Positions 40,801 through 53,573 of a stretch of DNA of 64,000 nt are shown here, one piece after another. The notes under the pieces were generated by a model, which was given only the letters and a program-made list of their open reading frames with translations, made no database searches and had not been told where the DNA came from. A program made the position numbers and the translations under genes. The stretch is from Tanytarsus gracilentus (Eukaryota; Arthropoda; Insecta; Diptera; Chironomidae): NCBI GenBank assembly GCA_038502055.1, contig JAXRKN010000044.1:9859501-9923500 (forward strand). The letters run 5' to 3'. Position 1 is the first letter of the stretch. Each line of letters starts with the position of its first letter.

Positions 40801-42960
40801 TTTTTCCATCGAATTTCACTAAGCGTGCAATTAATCAATGTCCATCACATAGAAAATCTCTACATGAACATTTCCGAGAAAAACAAAAATTATCAAATAA
40901 AGCAGAAATGAAACGAATCACTAAAAATAAATAATTCATTAACAATTTCATCAAAAGCTCTAAAACACTTTTTGCCTTAAATTTCACCCTTCATAATTTT
41001 TCTTATTAAAAATTCATCGTTCTCGCTTAAAAAAGCACCCCGCTCTGAATTCTCTAAAATTACCCATCGATAAATCTTTATCCATCAATTTCTTTATTCC
41101 CAAAGCTTTACGAGCTAATCAACCAAAATCTAAAATTTATTGTGTGGCGCTCACATGAGTGGCAATGATATCTCAAGCTGTTTTTTGAACAGGCGTGAGA
41201 CGTCAATAAAATTGATTTGCTATCAATCAGATATTTTTCTCTCCTTTTTTATGATGTTTCTCCCACATGTGGATTCGAGTTAAAAAGAGAAAAATTGTAA
41301 CAATTTAGCAAAACCAAGAAGCGGAGTAATAAATGATAATGTAATGCGGCATTATCGATTATCATGGTGGAGAGAGGAAAGTTATAATTTGATGAAAGAT
41401 GATGAGCGGAACAACATGTGCCTGGTAGAGTTTGTGGTTATGTTACATTGACAAATGAAATGCCATTAATTAATGGTAAAATGTTGCGGGGGATACACGA
41501 GCAAGTAAACTTTACTGCATGTGTAATGAAATCACGATGACGGATAAAAATGTTCGGAATTGGATGTGAAGGGAAAAATTTAATAAAAATTCCTTCGCTT
41601 TGAGATTGAGATTTTACTTGTTGAAATTTTAGAGATTTTTAGACCTTTGAAATAAATTTCTTTTGAGCTTTGACTCGTGGTATTGATTTCATTTCGCATC
41701 CTTGATGGTAATCCCATTCTACCACGCTCTCATCTAATCCTCTAAAAATAAATTAAATTTCATTTATAATCCACATTTGTCATTGCCTTTAATAACCTTA
41801 ATTCCTTCTGATGAAACAACTCTTGAAAAAATATCTTTTTACTGAAATTCGACTTAAATTAATTCTAAAAGCTATCATTTTACGGGTTTTGAAAATGGCT
41901 TCGAGGGATTTCATTGAAAGGTTTTTCGAGAAGTCTTTGAATGTAATTGAAATAAGTCTGATTTAAGGTAGAATTAATTAATGAATTTTGGTGAGGTTGA
42001 TTTGAAAAATTTAGCTAAAAAAAGAAATTTGAGATGCTAAAAATTATTGAGGTTTTCAAAAATAAAATTTAAAAGTTTAAAAATATTCAAAAGTTTTTTT
42101 TTATATCCCAATAACCTCAAACATTTTCAAACGCACTTTGATGTTTACCTTCCCAAACGAAGGTCGATAAGTTTTGTTTAGAAAAAAGCTTAGATCATTT
42201 TACATCAGAAACCAACCTTGATCCGATGTAATCAATCCCTGTCATGTAACATTACATATTGCAGCTCTACGCAACGTCTTTCTGTCCTTTTCACAAATTT
42301 TTGGACTCTTTCTCTCAACAACCGTTTCGATTAAATCTCAATTCATCAAGGAATTTTTCTTATGTGAGTAAAAAGCAATCAAGCTTGATAATGTAATCTC
42401 CTGAAAAGCTTTTAACATATATAACAAGTGTGTGAGATTCACATGATAGCATATGAGGAAAAGATTAATTTTTGTAATCGTTCGTAAAATATTTTTGCTC
42501 GTTTTAAGTGAATGAGACACCAATTAAATAGTTTTTGACAATTTTTTTAAAAATGATAAATTTTAATTTATAACTTGAATTTTTGGTAAAATAAAAAATA
42601 TTAAATTAGCGTCCACTCCTTGAAGAGGTGGTGAGAGCAATTAACATTATAAAGTGAATGTTTGAAAGTTCATTGGCTCTCATCAAACATTTATTAGTGT
42701 TCCTCTTCAATGCCGCCTTTCACATCTACTCCAATGCTGAAGCTCTCGAGAGCATTTTCTTTTAGTGTGCGATGACTGAGAGCAAAAGAGTAGTCAGCGG
42801 AGAAGAAGAAACACGGAAAAAATCGATAAAATTTTCTTTTCCTTTTCCCGCTCCGCACTTTTATTTGTGTGATATTTCCATCCAGCCAGTCATTTTGACA
42901 TGAACACACATGGCTGTGATTCACACGTTTAAAAATTTCCTCTTTCACCACCACCCAAAG

Positions 42961-42977
42961 CACACACACACACACAC
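42961..42977. repeat. CA dinucleotide microsatellite
   Basis: About eight CA units followed by CCCC lie inside the Ggamma30A intron, roughly 170 bp downstream (in gene direction) of the first coding exon. This is a simple repeat with no other visible role. Confidence 0.9.
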
Positions 42978-43148
42978 CCCGAATTCAGTGTGCATTGCGT
43001 GAAATATTTCGAAATGCGATGAGATTTCCGAAAAGAAAAATTTCCTTAACACTCACACACCCCGAAATTATTGACTGAGTCGGCGGACGGCAGAAAAAAA
43101 TGTTAAAATTCCTCGCAGAGCAATTAAGGATAATTATTAAAGACTTAC

Positions 43149-43242
43149 GCTTGGATCGACTTCGAGAGTGGCCAGCGTTCCATCGTTGCTTGATATTTCA
43201 TGTTTTCAATTTGTTTCTTGAGCGCCTCACGATCCATATTTG
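43149..43242 (-). CDS. Ggamma30A: G-protein gamma subunit Ggamma30A, first coding exon
   Basis: This exon encodes the N-terminal helix that forms a coiled coil with G-beta. The ATG is at 43237-43235 in a good context (CAAATATGG). The protein begins MDREALKKQIENMKYQATME and continues RWPLSKSIQ before the split Ala codon. The exon is bounded by a TATCTTAG acceptor just upstream (43244-43243), so 43238-43242 is 5' UTR, and by a perfect GTAAGT donor (43148-43143). Coding length here is 89 nt, and with the 28 kb exon it gives exactly 65 codons including the stop. ENMKYQA.MERWPLSKSI is the hallmark of the Ggamma30A group. An alternative upstream start in a spliced leader exon is possible, but no in-frame candidate is visible in the five UTR bases present. 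Confidence 0.92.
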
Positions 43243-43493
43243 CTAAGATACTTTTTTATTTAAATTATTTTTTTAAAAGAGGGAAGAGATAAAGGTGAAA
43301 TTTTTTCCTTTTAGAATATTTTTCTTTGAAAATTCTCAAAAATCTTCTTTTAAATGCGACAACTGAACTTGTTACGTTTCGCACTACTTCTTAAACACAA
43401 CTGAGAGTTGAGAAGAGGGTTCATGATGAAAAGTTGAGAGCGAGAGCTCGAAAAGGTGGGAGGGGTGGAAGAGAGAATCATCATCAACCCTCT

Positions 43494-43514
43494 TCTCTCT
43501 CTCTCTCTCTCTCT
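43494..43514. repeat. CT dinucleotide microsatellite
   Basis: About ten CT units lie 250 bp upstream (minus strand) of the Ggamma30A first coding exon. On the gene's strand this reads GAGAGAGA, the type of sequence bound by GAGA factor in flies, so a regulatory role is possible but unproven. Confidence 0.85.
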
Positions 43515-46500
43515 TTCTTCGCTCATGTTGTCACTCATTTTACTGTACCTTGGATCCATTGTGAATTTGTTCCTGTTATATTATTCTGAAAAGAGAGAAA
43601 AAAAAATCATCGTCATTGTTCATGAATTTTACACTTTTCATGCAATATAATTGACGTGAGGGTTGTCGGAAGTGTAAAATAAATAAAAGTGAGAGCATTT
43701 TATCGAATTATTTTAGAAATGCTAAAAAATAAAAATTTCAAAAAATTTCATGGTTAAAAATATTTCATACCCGTCCGCCAACCCTTCGAAAATTGTTTTC
43801 ATCCCTTCAACCCCCCATCATTTGTTAAAATTCCTCTCACAATCATTAAAACATCATCGGGTCACTCCGATTGTCGAAAATCTCTCGCTCAATTACTTCG
43901 CATGCGCATGAGGCAAATCGATACACAAGCATGGTGGTTTCTTTCGCATTTCCGACAATTTTTTGAGAGCGAATAAAATTTTGAGGGGAAAATCAAATTC
44001 GAACTTCACTTTCAACTCAGTCGTCATCAATCTCATCGAATTTACTTTCTCTTGAATTTATCGAAAATGTGTTGTCTCTTTCTTATACATTGTAAGGGTG
44101 GAACATTTCATCGAATTTCGAATGCCATGCTGGATGGAAAAATAACGGTTAAAACTTATGAAAAGAATGAAAATCTTGAAAGAAAATTCAATAAATTATT
44201 TTTTATGCTTTGTGTTTTCACTTTTCTTGGGTGCGAAAACAGGGAAGATTTTTTACTGCTTCGACCTTCCGTGAAGAATGATAAGAAAAATCTGTTTATT
44301 TTTTTGGGTTATTTATGGTCCGTGGTTCAATTGTTTACTGAAGAAGATTATTTTTAAAATGTTTATCAAAAAAATTTCAATTTTGTTAGTTTAAAAATAA
44401 TTAAAACCTCTCAAAATCATCTTAACCCTTTTTCTGACAAAAATTTATTTTTACTTGATCCATAATTCATAAAACCACTTGAGCACCGTCACCATGTGAA
44501 CGTTATATTTTTTTTGCAATATGAGAGCACTTGAGGTTGACGACGATGACGAGAAAAAGCATGTTAAGGGTCTCATGTTGAATAAAAGATAAACTTTTTT
44601 CTGTTGTTTCATGCTGAGGTTTTCCCATCGAATAATTTTTTGCCAAAAATAGTTTTTTTGTTCATGGGTCAGCGAAGTGTCCTTAAGAGAATTTCAAGCT
44701 TAAAAAATTCAACATCATCAATTTTTGTCTCATATTCAACAATTTTTTCCTTCCTCACCATCATGACCTTTGTTGTCGCAACGTCCATTAATCTACTTTG
44801 ACTTTCATTCTAACCAAATCTGTCTCATGTTTTTATAAATATCTCTCTTAAATTGTTGAAATATTTTGAGCCTGAGCGTGGGATGTCAAGAATAAAAATT
44901 ATGTCATGAGGATAAACATTTTTCACTCAAGAAGCAGCTGAGATTGCGAATGATAATGGAAGCGATGATTGATTGAAGAAGAAGAAAATTTTGGAAAAAA
45001 TGTTGAAATTTAATAACTTCCAGGGAGTAGAACTTTTTAAAAATCTTAAAATTTTTAAAAAAAATTTAAGTGTCCATTTCTTTTTTGGTTCTTTTAACAC
45101 TTCACCACCAAATCCCAAACAATACTGAATTTTTACGACCCATCTTTTTTTTCAAATTTTCAGCTTTTACTTTTTGCCCCTGGAAACATTTACATGTGCT
45201 CGCACACTCGCCGTCCATAACCTTTTTTAATGGATATTTTATGGATAAAATTGGATGAGAATGAAATTTTATTGAGCAAAGAAAGTGAAAGTACTTTTTT
45301 ACTTGCTTTGTGAAAAACCACATGAGAAATTTATTACAGAGATGGGATCGTGATTTTTCATAGCCATTGTAAGACATATGGATAAAAATATCGACATCAA
45401 CAGTTGGGAATTAATATTAAAAAATATTAGAAAATTTGAATTCCCCATATCAAAATTTTTTTCATCATTGTTGATCAAGCATGAAAAAAATCTGATTAAA
45501 ACGAAAATTGAGTTGAGAATTATGTAAAATTTTTGCTCTTTAAATAATGGATGCACAACTGACATTGTCCAAACCTCGCTATTGACCTCATTAAAGTCTC
45601 CAACCATAGTCATAAAAAATTCTCCTGGTAATATTTTCCACCTCAAAATTATAGTTATTTTCATTCCACTATACAAACCGAAAAACATAATTACACCTCT
45701 CCTCATGTTTCATACACAAATAGCTGTTGGATATTGTTGATCGTATTTAATTGATATAACGAATCGAGGTATATTAGAAGGTTGGAAAAGTATCGAAATG
45801 AAAAATTACTTTTTTCATTATGGAAATGAGTGAGGTAAAAATGTGTCAATGTTGAAGACAGAATTGACATTTTGATGAGAATTTAGATGAATTTAATTAA
45901 AGAAAAATTCTTGAATTTTATTTTTATTTTTATTCATTATTTTTCATGTACATTCAAACAATTACTGCTTCATTATGTTCATTTTTTGTTCAACATAAAA
46001 TATCCATTCTTAGTGCAGGAAATGCAATCGTTAGAAATTCGAGACAATGCAACTTGCTTATTTATTAAATTCAACGTTGTTAATCTGCCACGTTTGCGTA
46101 TTTTCCAGTTCTAATTGGATTGCATATAAATTTATAAAGAAACTTTTCAACAAACCCACACGTGACTGCTGACTGCTCATGTTTCACAATTTCAAAAGAA
46201 ATTCGTAGAAGCTTTTCGTAATTATTTAATGAGCGAAGCTTGAAAAAGTGTGCAGTAAATTTACTTTTTAAACAAAATGGAAGTGGAAAGTTTAATTATG
46301 GGTGTGAGTGAGGTTTTAATTAAAAGCTACAAGTTGATAATTACTGCTTGCACAAAGGTGTCTGAAAAATCAGACGAATTGTTTTAAAACAAAGAAAGGA
46401 AACTCAAAAATTATTTTTTTTTTGATTAAATATTTTAAATATTAAAAAATTTCATCCCTTGACTCGTTCTTTGCTTTTCTCTCATTCGAAAATTATTCCT

Positions 46501-48360
46501 CATGCTTGAAAGCACTTCTTTTAAAATAAGCGCATTACGTTAGTGAACAACAATCCGCATAAATACGCATGAATAAGCAAAGCATCATAATATATAAGGC
46601 AGGAGATTTTTTAACCCCACCACGACAAAGCTCGAGCAAATGACTCTTATGTTGATCTCTCATTCATGCCACATTTGCCATCAACTTCTTCATATTATGC
46701 GAATCTCAACAAAACAAATAATTTCTTATTCATTGTGAGTTTACTCGACGGATCTGAAGTAGAATTATTTTTGAGAAATGTCCTGGATGTGACAGTTTAT
46801 CCAAATGAGTTTTATATTTTGTTTTTGTTGCAATTATAATTGAGTATCATTATGTCTTGCGCTCACCTAATACAAACTCATGTAAAACAAACTTTTCCTT
46901 TTATGAGGGAACTTTTATTATGATGATGGCAATAATAAGATGGTGGTTCGAATGTCGAGATGATGAATAAAGTTCATTATTGAGGGTTGAGACACTTTTC
47001 ATGTTCATGACAAGAGTTTTTATTTTGTGGAACATAGTGGAATATGAAACATATATAAAAAATTATCATGAAACAATTCAGTCCAGTTGGCATACCTCAA
47101 ACATACACAAAAAAATTATGCCAAACAGCATCAATAAGAAGAAAACACGAAAAACTTCAGGTGCATGTCTAGTTAGGTTGTTAGATAAAATATGGAAAAA
47201 AAAGTTGAAGGAGTTGACTTGTCACGTTCCATTCCATTTTATGTTGTGGTAATGGTGGGTGGTTGAGGATGCGGTTGAATAGAAAAATGTAAAAACAGTT
47301 AAAATGTCATTAAAGATTAGTCTCGAGCTTTTTTTTGTGAAAGTAAGCGTGCGTAAAATTTTGTTTTACAAAACGTTTATAAAATTGTTAAAAAAATCGA
47401 GTAAAATTGTGAGAATATTCAATTAAGTTATGAATCAAAAAAAAATCCCACGAGTTGAACAATGTCAGTTTTCCTCCCACTCTCATGCGCTCACTCTCGG
47501 TACCGCCTTAATGACTTTCCATTTGTTTCACGCTCATGTATAAAAAATTATCACTTTTGCTTATAAACACACAGACATTAAAAAGGAGGATAACAGACAT
47601 TAATTGTTAATTAAGTCGTGAGTAGCTCGAGAATTCAATTAAAAGGCTTTTGAGTGACATTGAAGACATTTTTCGTGGAAAAAAGATTTTATACATTTTG
47701 ATGGAAGAAATTTAAATTTACCACTTTCAATATTTTATTAAATTTCTCTCTACCTTCCACTTCGGTCTAGTACGCTTCTATATTGTTTCGAACGAAGCTA
47801 TAAAAATTGCCATCTGCGAGACAATTTTACAGTTGAAGTGGAGGAAAAGGGAAAAATTGAAAAAGTAAAAATGTTAAGTGGGTTTCAAGGGTTGAAGATT
47901 TAAAAATATTGAAAGTAATTTTATTTAAAATTGATAAAAGCATCAAAATTTTCACATCTTATCAATATTTTTTTTATCATCCTAACTCTATACGAAAAGA
48001 CACTAAAATAAACGACATAAATTCACCCATAAACTTATATACTGAACGATAATTTTTTACAGTATTCCATTAAAAAGGGACAATCGATTTTCCATCCTCG
48101 CTCGTTGACCACAAAAGTCTGCTGCCAATTTTCAAGTATCACTCACCCTTGAAAGTAAAGAGCATATCTTCATTTTTTACGTGATGCTTTCACCTGTCAC
48201 CCTCGCACCTTTTACTCCGGTTATACTTCTGACAGATATTCATAAGAACTGAATTTTTTAGTGAAAAAAAAGTGTGACAGAAAAATGCTAAAGAATTTAT
48301 TTTATGACATTGACTTTGATATCATAAAAATGGAAGAATTTACATCGAAGCAGCTTTTAC

Positions 48361-48628
48361 CCAGGGATGAGAACTCCGATTTTTTTTGACCGTGAGTGGC
48401 CGTAAGTGTCCGTATGTGTCCGTATGTGTCCGTAAGTGTCCGTAAGTGTCCGTAAGTGTCCGTAAGTGTCCGTATGTGTCCGTATGTGTCCGTAAGTGTC
48501 CGTATGTGTCCGTATGTGTCCGTATGTGTCCGTAAGTGTCCGTATGTGGCCGTAAATGTCCGTAAGTGTCCGTAAGTGTCCGTATGTGGCCGTAAGTGGC
48601 CGCAAAATTTTGGAGTTCTCATCCCTGG
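48361..48628. mobile_element. Non-autonomous hAT-type transposable element (268 bp) with 8-bp target duplication
   Basis: The element begins CCAGGGATGAGAACTCC and ends with its exact reverse complement GGAGTTCTCATCCCTGG, giving a 17-bp terminal inverted repeat. It is flanked on both sides by GCTTTTAC (48353-48360 and 48629-48636), a perfect 8-bp target-site duplication. CAGGG termini plus 8-bp duplications are the signature of the hAT superfamily. The interior is almost entirely a decamer tandem array and there is no transposase, so movement would depend on a related autonomous element elsewhere. A relative with the same first 28 bases lies at 55236. Confidence 0.9.
48391..48600. repeat. Decamer minisatellite, 21 copies, inside the hAT-type element
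   Basis: Twenty-one consecutive 10-bp units are mostly CGTAAGTGTC or CGTATGTGTC, with end variants CGTGAGTGGC, CGTATGTGGC, CGTAAGTGGC and CGTAAATGTC. The A/T alternation at the fifth position is irregular. GTAAGT and GTATGT resemble splice donors on the plus strand. The minus-strand reading frame gives a repeated Thr-Asp-Thr-Tyr-Gly-His pattern, which is a by-product of the 10-bp period and not a protein. Confidence 0.95.
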
Positions 48629-50382
48629 GCTTTTACATGCAGGTTGAAAATTTTGTGTAAAAAATCAAATCATGAGAAGCCAAATGGCTTAGGAATGATT
48701 AATGCCGAGAGAGAATTTTCAACCCACACACACTCACTGCCACCACCACCCATCTACTTTGCTTATTATACTCATTCAATTACGCAATTTCTCATTCTCT
48801 CACTTTTCGCGCATCGCATAAAATCAGCCTCCAGGCGATCTTTCGCTGGCTGGTTGCGAGAAAGCATACACGAATAATAAAAATCGCAGTAAATTGATAA
48901 AATGTATGGAGACGATACTTTACGAGCAATACGCGCGAGGCGATATGACGATGATACATAAAATGTGGCTTTAATGAAAATATAATGATGTCACATTTTT
49001 CTCGAGCTGTGCTTTGAACATATCTTGACTGACAAACCGTGCAAAAGCTCCTATCGAGATGTTTGTGGTGGGTTGAAGCAGTGGAAATGAAAGATGAAGT
49101 TCTTTTGTGGCAATGAAGGTTTCTTAAGAAAGCTCTCAAGAAGCTCTTTTAAAATTTAAAATTTTTTACTTGAAAAATCTATTTTTAAAACAAAATTCTC
49201 TTTTTGATGAATAATTTAAAAAAATATATCATTCACATTTTTTTCCATCAAATTGACATTCTTTATATCTTTCCTTCTTGACTTTTCAATGCTAAAATTT
49301 TCACTACCGACAATGACCAAAAAAAACAGTGTGACATGGAATAAAAAACTGTCGAGATGAAAAATTAGCTGGATCGTTGACACTTGAAGTTTTTTTTTCT
49401 ATGTTGAGGGATTGGAAGGAACAATGCCTTATCTAAAAACGCCATCGCAAAAGAGGACAGAATCGATAATGTGCCTTTAGCAAAATGAAGTATGTACGCG
49501 TGTGATGATGACAGTTCTGTTCTTTTATTGAGTTAATGATACTTGTTCACATCATTAGCTCAGCATAATGTACTTAGGACTTTTTTAGGAAGGGATTTCT
49601 GCGAACTCATTGAAGCCAAGGGATGAAAAGTTTTAAGGATTTTTCAAAAGCTTTTTACCTTAATTTAATTCGATAAAATATTTATTGAAATTCTTTGAAA
49701 TCTTCCCAAAATATTTAGATTGACTTCCATTGATTTTTCTCATTAATGACCCAAAAAGTGAAGACTCGTTACGCAAAAGCACTTTCACAAAAAATATTAA
49801 TTTTAATCAATATCAATGCCAGCAATTTATCATCATAAAATTTGTTCTAATCAGTCGTCATATTCATTAAAATGAGTGCTGATTAGAATCTGTTGAGTAT
49901 AACGAAGCATTAAATGCTAGGATTGCGAGAGACATGCGACAAGATTTTTTCTTCTTACAAGTTGTCACAAATAATTTTTTCTTCGAAACAATTCTAAAAA
50001 TAAGTTTTGACACTTTTTATTTTCTGTTTCTATTTTTACAGGCGAGAAAATTGAGAAAATAAATATGAAAAAATTGCATTTGGATTTTGACTGAATTTTA
50101 TTTAATTTAATTTTTATTTCAAAAATAAGTTCTAAGAGTTTGCATCCCTTGGCTAGAAAACCTTTTCAAAAAATTCACATCTTTTCTCATTTCGAAAATT
50201 TTCTCTCGCTCATAAATTACTCTTGACAGTGATGAGTTTTAAATTATTTAACGCACTTAAAATTTCTCGTGACAAATTTAAATTTTCACTCAACATCGCT
50301 TAATTGCTCTCACTTGCTTTTTAATTACTTTTTCACTACTCGTAATTTCCCAGCTGTTACTGCATAGAATAATTTAACTCAC

Positions 50383-50680
50383 CTTTTCCAAAATTATTAA
50401 TCCAAAGGCGAAAAATTTTCCGGCAATACAATTCACTAGTCACAGTCGGTGTAAGGAAGTGATGTAGAACAAAAGAAATATTAATTATGTTCCGGCGAGA
50501 GCAAACCGTTAAATAAATTTATCACAAAAAAAGTAGAATTTTTTCTCGGCACGCACTTGAACGCGCGAAAAATAACAAAAAATATTTCTTGTGGTCGAAT
50601 ATGGATCTTAGTGCTTCCAGCAGAATCACTTTAATAACGATTAATGTTTCACGTAGTAACGGCCACTTGTGCACTATTTA
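50383..50680 (-). promoter_or_regulatory. Ggamma30A: Probable 5' UTR exon and promoter region of Ggamma30A
   Basis: On the minus strand the sequence TTTGGAAAAG is followed by GTGAGTT (50382-50376), a consensus splice donor. The 300 bases upstream are richer in CG-containing words (CGCGCGTTCAAGTGCGTGCC near 50550, AGTGGCCGTTACTACGTG near 50660) than the surroundings, as expected of an insect leader and core promoter. There is no ATG-led coding frame joining the 43.2 kb exon. The exon start is not visible, and 50680 is only an estimate. The assignment to Ggamma30A rests on strand, position and the acceptor at 43243. Confidence 0.45.
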
Positions 50681-50990
50681 AAAATTTGTCAGAAAATTTC
50701 TGGAAAACCCAAAAAAATATTTTATTTAAAACTAAAATTTGAATTAAAATTTTTCTTACATTCACTTTCAAGACCCCAAATTTTTCCACTCAATAAAAGT
50801 CACTTGTTTCCAGCTCACTCTCAAGAAAAATATAATTCAGTAAAAAGGAAAATAATTTTTTTATTCTTTTCTTTTCTCACGCGCTCTCTTCGCTTTTTTG
50901 CTGCCGCTTTCGTAAACACAGAAAACAAAAATGTGAATGAAGGCACATAAAATATATACACACAGATGCCGAATGTCGACTAATTTCTTT

Positions 50991-51030
50991 CCTCTCTCAC
51001 TCACACGCTTTCTCTCTCTCTCACTCTCTC
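50991..51030. repeat. CT/GA-rich tract upstream of the putative Ggamma30A leader
   Basis: A pyrimidine tract (CCTCTCTCAC, then TCTCTCTCTCTCACTCTCTC) lies about 310 bp upstream of the proposed leader exon on the minus strand, where it reads GAGAGAGTGAGAGAGAGA. Such GAGA tracts are common at fly promoters. It could serve the leader promoter, but sequence alone does not show that. Confidence 0.6.
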
Positions 51031-53395
51031 CGCTCGCTACTAGAAAGGCTTCTTGGAGAGGCGAAAATAACATAGAAAGTCTACTCGATACTATTATTTT
51101 AGTTTGGTGTAATATCGAGTACAAAGGAACAGTTAATGTGATTATGGGCTCGTTTTACATTTCAGTTGATTGTAAAAGGAACTTACAAAAGCGACAACAT
51201 GAGACCATTGTGGTGGTTCGAGTTAATGTCAGATAAAAATTTAGTTTTTGTGGGAATTTCCTTTGAATAGTTTTTGTTTGAAATCTTTATCGATTATTTT
51301 TCAAATAAATTTTCAAAGTTTTAATATTTTTTATGAAATGTTTTTAATCTCTGATTTTTCCACTCTTTTATTGATCTCCAAAAATTAAATTAAAATTTTT
51401 TCTTTTTCTTTTCACGCAACTTTCAAAGCATTAATTAAATCTTGTTAACTCAACTTGATGCTAATCCAAACCTCTTAACCCCTTTTTCTTTTATTCCATC
51501 ATTCTTCGTATTTATTTCTTCATTTTTCAGAACATCGTTCAATGCTTTTAAGGAATTTTCATTACTGTGAAAATATTTTTGCTTCAATAATTGAATTTTG
51601 AGTTTTTCAAATCAAGGGTGAGAAACATGCAATATCTTTGCGAGATTTGCGAGATCTTCAACTCCTGTTTTTACTTTAAACACGCGAAAGACAATTTTTA
51701 ATGCTTTTAAAAAGTTTCATCTTGAAAGCTTACATGAACTTTAACTTTCCATTTTTACATCCACTCCACGTGGCCAAAGAAGAAAAGCCCCAACAGACTT
51801 ATATTTCAGTTTAATTTCGAAAAGAAAGAAGAAAAAATTTCGATAATAAATGATGAGAAAGAGAAACGTAAAAAAAACTTTTGATAACAAGAAAAAACCA
51901 CACGAGAAATTTACAAGAATTTGAAAACTTTCAAGAATGAAAAATTAAAAAGTGGCAAATTTAAGAAAATTTCTATTCAATTTAAAAATCACTATCAAAA
52001 GATTTTCATATTGGATGATCTAGAAAGAACTGTTAACAAAGAAAATTGCTGATGTCTGCAAAGTTTCGCATCGAGAGCTGTTCATACACACATGAGACGC
52101 TACTTGGTGAAAGTATTTAATCGTAGCTGAACTTTCAGCACTAAAAAATATCCTTTAAGTCTAAGGTCGATTAATGTTTGCTTAATATCAAGTTAGCTCA
52201 ATCGCATGATGTAATAAATTTTAATCCTTAAACAGCAAATTTGGCCTTATCTTAAGTCATTTTCTGTTTGCTACTTAATCCTATTCAGAGAAATTTAGAT
52301 TTCGTATACAATTCAGATTGTCTTTTCGAATAAAAAAGTTTGAGATCGACCAGAAAATGTTTAGTACATTTTGATCCGCATACATGATGATGATGAAAAT
52401 TTATGGGAATGGTTTTAATTGTTTAAGGATTTAATTAATCATAAACTTTTTCTTTGAATTTCATGAAAATATAAAAAAAATAAGTGGAGTCAAAATTTTA
52501 TCTGAGCTCAATAAAATATTTGAATTTAAGAGATTCGAATTTATATAAATTTAATCTTAATTTATTAAACACCTTTCGGATATTTCTTATAAATCATTAT
52601 TAAAACTAAATCATTAAAATAATTTTAATGAGGCAGAAAATGTTTTTTTCATAATGAATTGCTAACAATAGAAAAACAAGTGAGGATGCTACAAATGACA
52701 TCTCCGCTATAATTAAATAAATAAAAATTTAAAAATTTCCTAAAAACCTAAAAACGGAGCTAAAATAATTTATTAAATAGAGAACATCTTGAAAGCATTT
52801 TCTCATTAATTTGAAAAGGCCACAATAACAATCCTTTTATTGGAAAATGTGGGTGGCATGCTCTGAATAGTAATTGCCTTCATCCTCGGGTCACCTTTTT
52901 TTTCGTTGAAATATTGCCGTGGACAGAACATTTTATTTAGCTGGTTTTGACATGGAAAATTATCCGCCAAAGAGATGAAAGCATTGTTAGTAATGGGTGG
53001 TCATTACTTTGATGTGAAACTGGTTGAAATTAAAAGAGTAAAATATAATTCTTGCTAAAGATCAACAATTCAAGGGATGTATGGATTATTTAGACAAAAA
53101 ATTTTAAATTTCACATTTTCACATTTTAAAATAAAAGTCAGAGTCATAAAAACTCTCAGGTATCTAAAGAATTAACATAAATTTTGCACGCCAATATTTC
53201 CAACCCTTCTCTTTTTCAAATGGCACAATTTTTCCATCTGTGTTTCAATACCAGGAAAAAAATAAGTAAAAAATTTAACCCCTTTCTTTGTTACTATATT
53301 CACGGAAAAGTATTAAATAAAATAAAATATAAATTTTAATTTTTATACTTTTGTTATAGCTCTCTTAAACTTAAAACTAAATTTTGGTATTTGCT

Positions 53396-53573
53396 TTATC
53401 GCAACATATTAAACATATTTATTGAATACGTGTATGTATTTAATATTGGAATGTAAGATCCAAAAATTAAGAAGCGTAATTTTTTTTGTTTTGTTTTTAA
53501 AACCTCCCTTATTTTTTTTAATTAATATTAATTCATTCAGTATTGCATACATATGTTTAATATGTTGCGATAA
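53396..53573. mobile_element. Inverted-repeat (foldback/MITE-like) element
   Basis: A perfect 23-bp inverted repeat begins TTATCGCAACATATTAAACA at 53396-53418 and is mirrored at 53551-53573. Similarity continues outward imperfectly for roughly 30 more bases on each side (AAATTTTGGTATTT against AAATTTTGTATTT, preceded by TTAAACTTAAAA on both arms), so the element may span about 53365-53600. There is no coding capacity. The outer ends and target duplication are not clear, so the superfamily is unknown. Confidence 0.7.

Larger units (their letters stand above)
43243..50382 (-). other. Probable 5' intron of Ggamma30A
   Basis: This is non-coding DNA between the first coding exon and the proposed leader exon. 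It contains the CT microsatellite, the hAT-type element at 48361-48628 and several CATCCCTT/AAGGGATG motifs (43800, 46453, 49618, 50143). No protein-coding exon is recognisable. The frames at 45102-45377 and 45299-45706 (minus strand) look random and carry no motifs. Confidence 0.5.

Noticed and set aside
48302..48622. Two minus-strand frames with TDTYGH-type repeats resembling a repeat protein
   Set aside because: A 10-bp tandem repeat necessarily gives a 10-residue repeat in every open frame. The array lies inside a non-autonomous hAT-type element with clear ends.
49617..50152. Pair CCAAGGGATG ... CATCCCTTGG as terminal inverted repeats of a 536-bp element
   Set aside because: There is no target duplication and no similarity beyond the 10 bases. 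It is probably two members of the scattered motif.
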